12,915 bases of DNA from W0P28-013 sp963658575 (GTDB lineage: Bacteria > Bacteroidota > Bacteroidia > Bacteroidales > Paludibacteraceae), in assembly GCA_963658575.1 (NCBI GenBank), contig CAVKQB010000060.1, forward strand, positions 1 through 12,915. Reading direction: 5' to 3'. The notes beneath the pieces were generated by a model. The model had not been told where the DNA came from. It made no database searches and was given only the letters and a program-made list of their open reading frames with translations. The first letter of the stretch is position 1; every line of letters starts with the position of its first letter. Shown here piece after piece: positions 9,638 to 12,915 of the stretch. Both the position numbers and the translations under genes were made by a program.

Positions 9638-10564
9638 TTATTTCTGGCCGAAGTAGAAGGTCATGTAGAGGTTGGCACCGATATTTTGCGTACCAAATAC
9701 GAAATTGCTCGATTTCGGGGCTTTCAGGTCGGTGTAGTTTTCTACCTGACTTGTCAGCGTGTTGTAGCCTTCGTATTCCACATACTTATTGGGTGTCCAT
9801 GTGTAGAGCAAGGCGAGATTGACCTCGGCACCCAGCGCAATTTTCGGAGCAACAAAGAATTCGACGCCTACGCTACCGGCCAAACCAATGGTGTGCGTGC
9901 CATCGCCCGTGTAGTCGTTGAGTTTGCGCGCATTCGGCATGGCCGTGTTGAGGCTTTCCCAAGTGTCGAACGCACAACTCGGTCTTTGGTTTATGTCGGT
10001 GATGGCGTTGCCGTAGGTGTATTTCGAGTTTTGCGTGTAGAACGCATACAGTGCGCTACCGCTGAACACGCCTTGTACGCGGCGTTGTCCTACACGGTAC
10101 TCGATGCCCAGCGACAGGCTGCCGCCCGTACGCGAGAATTTGTGCGCATCTGTTACCTTGTCGCGCGACAGCGGGTCGGCTACCACGGCGGCATCGTCGA
10201 TGACATACTCCTGATTCTTGGTGCGATTGAGCAGCAAACCAGCATTGAAACGCAGGCCAAGATTGTCTCTAAACATATACTTGCCCTGAATGGAAACCAA
10301 CGGGAATGGCGAGCCAACGCTCTCTACATCAGGATTCCACAGCAAGCCCGAACCGCCTATCGCCGTATTGTCGATAGAAGCGTCGGTGCTGTTGTTGAAC
10401 ATTTTGCCCACAAAGTTGGTGAATGGGTTCAGATTGAAGCCGATGGCAAACTCGCCCGCTTCGGGCAGGTAACTACCTTTTTCTGCCGTCGCCGCTTCTT
10501 GGGCAAATGCCGGCAAAGCCAACATCGCCACCAAAAGGCAACTTACTATTTTTTTCATGCTCAT
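9638..10564 (-). CDS. Predicted outer-membrane beta-barrel protein, role unknown
   Basis: The 308-residue protein begins with a signal peptide, MKKIVSCLLVAMLALPAFA followed by QE, with likely type I cleavage after AFA. The mature part alternates hydrophobic and polar residues and is rich in aromatic and glycine residues (for example DNLGLRFNAGLLLNRT and VGVEFFVAPKIALGAEVNLALLYTW). It ends with NIGANLYMTFYFGQK, a typical amphipathic terminal strand. These features indicate an outer-membrane barrel. I do not recognise the family well enough to name a function. The start may be at MSM (10564) or two codons later at MKK (10558). It lies 39 bases after the lipoprotein gene on the same strand with no promoter between them, so the two are probably cotranscribed. 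It has its own strong terminator. Confidence 0.85.
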   Translation of the reverse strand: MSMKKIVSCLLVAMLALPAFAQEAATAEKGSYLPEAGEFAIGFNLNPFTNFVGKMFNNSTDASIDNTAIGGSGLLWNPDVESVGSPFPLVSIQGKYMFRDNLGLRFNAGLLLNRTKNQEYVIDDAAVVADPLSRDKVTDAHKFSRTGGSLSLGIEYRVGQRRVQGVFSGSALYAFYTQNSKYTYGNAITDINQRPSCAFDTWESLNTAMPNARKLNDYTGDGTHTIGLAGSVGVEFFVAPKIALGAEVNLALLYTWTPNKYVEYEGYNTLTSQVENYTDLKAPKSSNFVFGTQNIGANLYMTFYFGQK

Positions 10565-10603
10565 AGTTCGTTTAATCTGTTACGACAAAATTGTCCGCAC
10601 ACC

Positions 10604-11072
10604 TCAATTGAGAGTGGGTTCCAGTTGTATGTTGCACTCTGCCAACCATTGGCTTTTCAGTGTTACCTCCGGATAATCATAGGGGGTATAAAGACGCGAG
10701 GTCTCTGTAGTCCGGCCGAAAGTGGTTTGTTCGGCGTAGTTAGCATAGAATGGCATCACCACTACTTTAGCCGTGATAGCGTCTACGCCAGCAGGAACTT
10801 CGAACGCATAATTTCCATCGACATCGGTTTGCGTGGTGTACTGTTTCACGCCTTTGGCAGCATCGTCGAACTGACTGCAGTCGATTTCGAGGGCAACAAC
10901 GATACCGTCTTTCGTTGCCTCAGAGCCTCTTACGCCAGCATCGTAGGTTATCTTACCTTGTACTTTAGCCACGCCCGACAGGCTATCCAACGTGAGCTGG
11001 CTCTGTTCTTTTTTTGCAGCCTACCAATGCCAAAACGGCCAACATGGCAGACCCGAATAAAATTTTCTTCAT
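10604..11072 (-). pseudogene. Lipoprotein with transthyretin-like domain, frameshifted in an A7 run
   Basis: Translation from ATG 11072 gives MKKILFGSAMLAVLALVGC, a lipoprotein signal peptide with lipobox LVGC, then two Lys, and stops soon after (TAG about 30 codons from the start). Skipping one A in the seven-A run at 11009-11015 joins this start to an uninterrupted frame that continues CKKEQSQLTLDSLSG and ends at 10604, for 155 residues in total. The body (VQGKITYD, TTQTDVDGNYAFEVPAG, ITAKVVVMPFY) resembles carboxypeptidase-regulatory or transthyretin-like beta-sandwich domains. The rest of the reading frame is clean, so the break is recent, a sequencing error, or corrected during expression. 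It is the first gene of a pair with the downstream outer-membrane protein and has a strong promoter. Function is unknown; attachment to the membrane by the lipid anchor is inferred. Confidence 0.8.
11009..11015 (-). other. Seven-A homopolymer causing the frameshift
   Basis: The coding strand reads TGC followed by A7 and GAACAG, directly after the lipobox cysteine codon. Six A residues would restore the lipoprotein frame. This is a classic site for indel error, for phase variation by slipped-strand mispairing, or for transcriptional slippage. Confidence 0.85.
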
Positions 11073-11123
11073 GGTTGAAAAAATTTTTTTGTTAATAAAA
11101 ATAAGAAATTGTTAAAGTTTTTG

Positions 11124-11155
11124 CAAAGATACCACTTATAAACAAACCAGCCAAA
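11124..11155 (-). promoter_or_regulatory. Promoter of the lipoprotein/outer-membrane protein pair
   Basis: On the minus strand TTTG (complement of 11152-11155), a 20-base spacer and TATCTTTG (complement of 11124-11131) match the Bacteroidota promoter consensus fully. The start codon at 11072 lies about 50 bases downstream, behind an AT-rich leader. Confidence 0.85.
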
Positions 11156-11363
11156 CGAAGCCAAAATAAAAAGCACAAAACACTGATTGTCAAAACAAAA
11201 CAACGCTTAAAAACTGAAAGAAAGGCGCGATAAATCCCGCCATAAGTACTGCAAACAACCGTATAAAAGTACGAATTTTTCGTACAAAACGCCCAAAATA
11301 GCAAAAACAAGCGCAAAAAATACGCTTTGCAACACACTTTTTTTACAAAAAATTGGAAAACAT
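11132..11363. other. AT-rich spacer without a gene, two small palindromes
   Basis: Most of the 333-base gap between the lipoprotein start and the tRNA gene is AT-rich with no credible reading frame. The lipoprotein promoter (11124-11155) overlaps its left end, and the tRNA promoter begins just after its right end. GTACGAA (11269-11275) pairs with TTCGTAC (11279-11285) across three T residues, and on the minus strand this hairpin is followed by TTTTA. An imperfect palindrome lies at 11224-11241 (GGCG with CGCC, and GAT with ATC). Neither has an obvious gene to serve. Confidence 0.5.
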
Positions 11364-11394
11364 TTTGCATATCCAAAAAAAAGCCGTACCTTTG
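11364..11394 (+). promoter_or_regulatory. tRNA-Ser promoter
   Basis: TTTG at 11364-11367, a 19-base spacer and TACCTTTG at 11387-11394 give a full Bacteroidota-type promoter. The mature tRNA starts only 12 bases after the -7 box, so the 5' leader would be very short. Confidence 0.85.
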
Positions 11395-11405
11395 CACCGC
11401 TTTTC

Positions 11406-11492
11406 GGAAAGTTGCCGGAGTGGTCGATCGGGCCGCACTCGAAATGCGGTGAACGGGTAACTGTTCCGGGGGTTCGAATCCCTCACTTTCCG
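11406..11492 (+). tRNA. tRNA-Ser (anticodon CGA)
   Basis: The acceptor arms GGAAAGT (11406-11412) and ACTTTCC (11485-11491) pair perfectly, with G as discriminator base at 11492. The D stem pairs CCG with CGG. The anticodon stem CCGCA/TGCGG encloses the loop CTCGAAA, which places anticodon CGA at 11440-11442, reading UCG serine codons. A long variable arm (GAACGG pairing with CTGTTC, one G-U pair) is diagnostic of a class II serine tRNA. The T arm contains GTTCGAATC. The terminal CCA is not encoded; the following bases are CAA. Confidence 0.96.
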
Positions 11493-11502
11493 CAAAAAAC
11501 GA

Positions 11503-11536
11503 AGCGAATCCAATACGGGTTCGCTCTGTTTTTTTT
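11503..11536 (+). terminator. Intrinsic terminator of tRNA-Ser
   Basis: AGCGAATCC (11503-11511) pairs with GGGTTCGCT (11517-11525) over a five-base loop, with one T-G pair. Eight T residues at 11529-11536 follow. It lies about ten bases after the tRNA 3' end. Confidence 0.85.
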
Positions 11537-11558
11537 ATGCCGCCGCCAAACAATAATC

Positions 11559-11582
11559 AAAAAGCGGTGGAGAGTTCACCGC
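11559..11582 (-). terminator. Intrinsic terminator of porT
   Basis: On the minus strand GCGGTG (complement of 11577-11582... read as CACCGC on plus) and CACCGC (complement of 11564-11569) form a six-base-pair GC-rich stem with a seven-base loop, followed by TTTTT. It lies about 40 bases after the porT stop codon and faces the tRNA terminator. Confidence 0.75.
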
Positions 11583-11621
11583 AAATATAAGAGATAATTT
11601 GACACGACGACTCAATTTCGA

Positions 11622-12317
11622 TTACTCGAAATTGAGCGTGATGGTGAGCATGCGCGATGTCAGTTTGCTAATGGCCAGCGTAAATTTGTCGTCGGTCGGG
11701 GCGAGCGCATCGTTTTGGCGCGCCTCCCACGGCTCCAACACATTGTTGAAACCAATCGAATACTTGATTTCGGGCGACAGGCGAAAATATCTGAGGTAGA
11801 TGGTGCAACCGCCGCCGAACTCCACGAAATAGTCGAGCATTTTCAGCAGAACGGGCTGCTGGCGGTCGCGCCCAAGGTCGAACATCAGACCGCCGCCGCA
11901 CAACAGATAGGGGCGGGCGTTGCGTATGCGCGGCCCGTTGAATTTGATGTAGGCTGGCACCGAAATCATGGTCGATTTGATGCTGGTGGTCAGAATTTCG
12001 TCGTCCACATTGTTGGAATAGTAGATGGTGCGGTCGGCCAGATGAAACGCCGGCACAAGCCTGAAATTGAAGTAGTTGCCCATGCGCACATCGCCAATGA
12101 CGCCCACCGTGAAGCCCGGCATCAACAGCGACACATCGGCATTGTACACCTTGCCATCGATGACTTTGCCGCTCTGCGTGAAGCCAAAATCCATGAAATT
12201 CATGCCAAGCGTGAAGCCAAAATGTATGGTTTTGTAGTCCACCATCGGCAGGTTGTCCTGCGCATGCGTAGCGACGGCGCACGCCAAGGTCAGCACTATG
12301 AACGACAATTTTTTCAC
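11622..12317 (-). CDS. porT: PorT-family outer-membrane protein (type IX secretion)
   Basis: The 231-residue protein has a signal peptide (MKKLSFIVLTLACAVATHA, likely cleaved before QD) and an eight-strand-type outer-membrane barrel. IHFGFTLGMNFMDF (31-44), GVIGDVRMGNYFNFRLVPAF (72-91), NARPYLLCGGG (133-143), RLSPEIKYSIGFNNVL (179-194) and the C-terminal KLTSRMLTITLNFE (218-231) follow the PorT/SprT pattern. In Porphyromonas gingivalis and Flavobacterium, PorT/SprT is needed for type IX secretion of CTD-bearing proteins and gliding adhesins. The length is close to the known proteins. The start codon is GTG at 12315-12317; no in-frame ATG upstream gives a better signal peptide. A separate terminator precedes it, so it is probably transcribed alone, although I see no clear promoter. 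No other secretion gene is nearby, as is common for porT. Confidence 0.82.
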   Translation of the reverse strand: MKKLSFIVLTLACAVATHAQDNLPMVDYKTIHFGFTLGMNFMDFGFTQSGKVIDGKVYNADVSLLMPGFTVGVIGDVRMGNYFNFRLVPAFHLADRTIYYSNNVDDEILTTSIKSTMISVPAYIKFNGPRIRNARPYLLCGGGLMFDLGRDRQQPVLLKMLDYFVEFGGGCTIYLRYFRLSPEIKYSIGFNNVLEPWEARQNDALAPTDDKFTLAISKLTSRMLTITLNFE

Positions 12318-12371
12318 TCTATTTTTGAAAACGGCGAAACGCTTTTTTTATTGTAGTGGCGGGCAAAACAG

Positions 12372-12405
12372 AAAAAGGCCGCGCCTCGTTACAAAGGGCG
12401 ACCTT
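12372..12405 (-). terminator. Intrinsic terminator of the ferredoxin gene
   Basis: On the minus strand AAGGTCGC (complement of 12398-12405) pairs with GCGGCCTT (complement of 12375-12382), eight pairs including one T-G, with a short extra CCT/AGG stem in the loop. A run of T residues follows. It sits 26 bases after the ferredoxin stop and separates that gene from porT. Confidence 0.8.
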
Positions 12406-12430
12406 GTCTTTTCCCGAAGGCTCGAAAACA

Positions 12431-12601
12431 TCAAGCGGGGTGGATTGCCTCCGATGGGCAGACGCTTGCGCAAGTGCCGCAGTCGGTGCAGATATCGGGA
12501 TTGATGGAATAAACATCGCCTTCCGAAATAGCCTCTACTGGACATTCACTGATGCAAGTGCCGCACGCAACGCATTCGTCGGCAGAAATTACATGTGCCA
12601 T
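12431..12601 (-). CDS. 2[4Fe-4S] ferredoxin
   Basis: This 56-residue protein starts MAHVISADECVACGTC. It carries two classic cluster motifs, C10-x2-C13-x2-C16-x3-C20-P and C38-x2-C41-x2-C44-x3-C48-P, with the cysteines crossing over between two [4Fe-4S] clusters as in clostridial-type ferredoxins. The length is standard for this family. It would be a soluble low-potential electron carrier in an anaerobic or microaerophilic metabolism; the partner enzymes, for example pyruvate:ferredoxin oxidoreductase, are not in the window. The gene is short and easily missed by length-filtered gene calling. It is flanked by its own -7 promoter element and terminator, so it is probably monocistronic. Confidence 0.95.
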   Translation of the reverse strand: MAHVISADECVACGTCISECPVEAISEGDVYSINPDICTDCGTCASVCPSEAIHPA

Positions 12602-12633
12602 AGTTGTTGTTTTTTTGTAGTTAATTAGCAGTG

Positions 12634-12641
12634 CAAAGATA
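12634..12641 (-). promoter_or_regulatory. Ferredoxin promoter, -7 element
   Basis: On the minus strand TATCTTTG matches TAnnTTTG, 32 bases upstream of the ferredoxin ATG. The region 19-20 bases further upstream is A/T-run DNA without a clear TTTG, so only half of the promoter is evident. Confidence 0.6.
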
Positions 12642-12700
12642 CGATTTTTTTTGCGAAAAAAGTTTTTACGCAGATTTTTTTTAGTTTGAAAGTGAGAAAT

Positions 12701-12734
12701 TAGTGAGTAGTGAGTAGTGAGTAGTGAGTAGTGA
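12701..12734. repeat. 7-base tandem repeat TAGTGAG
   Basis: Four perfect TAGTGAG units are followed by a partial TAGTGA. The plus strand is purine-biased, as in the array at the window start, but the period is 7 rather than 8. Confidence 0.95.
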
Positions 12735-12786
12735 TTTTTTGAGATTAAGGGTTTCGGTTACCGACAATTTGAAATTTGAAATTTTT

Positions 12787-12818
12787 TCTTGCGACTTGCT
12801 ACTTGTGTCTTGTTACTG
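12787..12818. repeat. Degenerate CTTG-rich dispersed repeat, copy 2
   Basis: This segment aligns with 9522-9553 without gaps, with 23 of 32 bases identical by my count. Both copies sit in non-coding DNA. Confidence 0.4.
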
Positions 12819-12830
12819 AAAATTTGCAGA

Positions 12831-12858
12831 TTTGGTTATTTGGTTATTTGGTTATTTG
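12831..12858. repeat. 8-base tandem repeat TTTGGTTA
   Basis: Three perfect TTTGGTTA units are followed by a partial TTTG. It is unrelated in sequence to the 8-base array at the window start. Confidence 0.9.
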
Positions 12859-12915
12859 CGATTTGAAAATTGATTAAATAATTGGAAATTAGATAATTGA
12901 ATAATTAAAAAGTCT

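Larger units (their letters stand above)
12642..12915. other. AT-rich gene-free window end with short tandem repeats
   Basis: The 314 bases after the ferredoxin start contain its -7 element and then no credible reading frame, RNA gene or terminator. What is present is low-complexity DNA: a 7-base array, an 8-base array, two copies of ATTTGAA near 12771-12780, and a CTTG-rich segment. The last 60 bases are mostly A and T. Confidence 0.7.

Noticed and set aside
9545..11095. A 516-codon plus-strand open frame antisense to the lipoprotein and outer-membrane genes
   Set aside because: The minus-strand genes have signal peptides, promoter and terminators. The plus-strand frame would have to read through the radA promoter and shows no recognisable domain.
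11092..11553. A 153-codon minus-strand open frame across the tRNA-Ser gene
   Set aside because: It is the antisense of the tRNA, its promoter and terminator. Such translations with EGFEPPE-type starts are a known annotation artefact.
11582..11589. TATATTTG on the minus strand as a promoter
   Set aside because: It matches TAnnTTTG, but it lies directly before the porT terminator, has no -33 box at 19-20 bases, and would drive no gene.

Overview
The window reads as chromosomal DNA from a member of the Bacteroidota, most likely the order Bacteroidales. Three things support this: repeated promoter elements of the Bacteroidota type (a TTTG box about 19-20 bases upstream of TAnnTTTG), a PorT-type outer-membrane protein found in type IX secretion systems of this phylum, and AT-rich spacers with short-period tandem repeats between relatively GC-rich genes. 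Genus cannot be read from the sequence.

Left part (1-5108). A purine-rich 8-base tandem array lies downstream of dnaX (minus strand; clamp-loader gamma/tau subunit). Divergent from dnaX runs a plus-strand cluster: a small DivIC/FtsB-like divisome protein, an RluA-family pseudouridine synthase overlapping it by 29 bases, and dxs 13 bases later. Middle part (5218-9451). trkA and trkH (potassium uptake) follow dxs on the plus strand. trkH converges on radA (minus strand), and a hairpin flanked by A and T runs separates them. Right part (9638-12601). A minus-strand pair encodes a lipoprotein, split by a one-base frameshift in an A7 run, and an outer-membrane beta-barrel protein of unknown role. 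Next come a plus-strand tRNA-Ser(CGA) with clear promoter and terminator, then minus-strand porT and a 56-residue 2[4Fe-4S] ferredoxin. The window closes with AT-rich DNA holding 7- and 8-base tandem repeats.

Most genes are housekeeping: DNA replication and repair (dnaX, radA), division (DivIC-like), rRNA/tRNA modification, isoprenoid precursors (dxs), K+ uptake (trkAH), translation (tRNA) and electron transfer (ferredoxin). porT and the lipoprotein/OMP pair belong to the envelope. I found no CRISPR, insertion sequence, phage gene or defence island, and I do not claim a new system. The points most worth a second look are the homopolymer-frameshifted lipoprotein, a radA promoter embedded in the terminator of the preceding gene, a pseudouridine synthase whose HRLD motif reads NDLD, and the tandem arrays.
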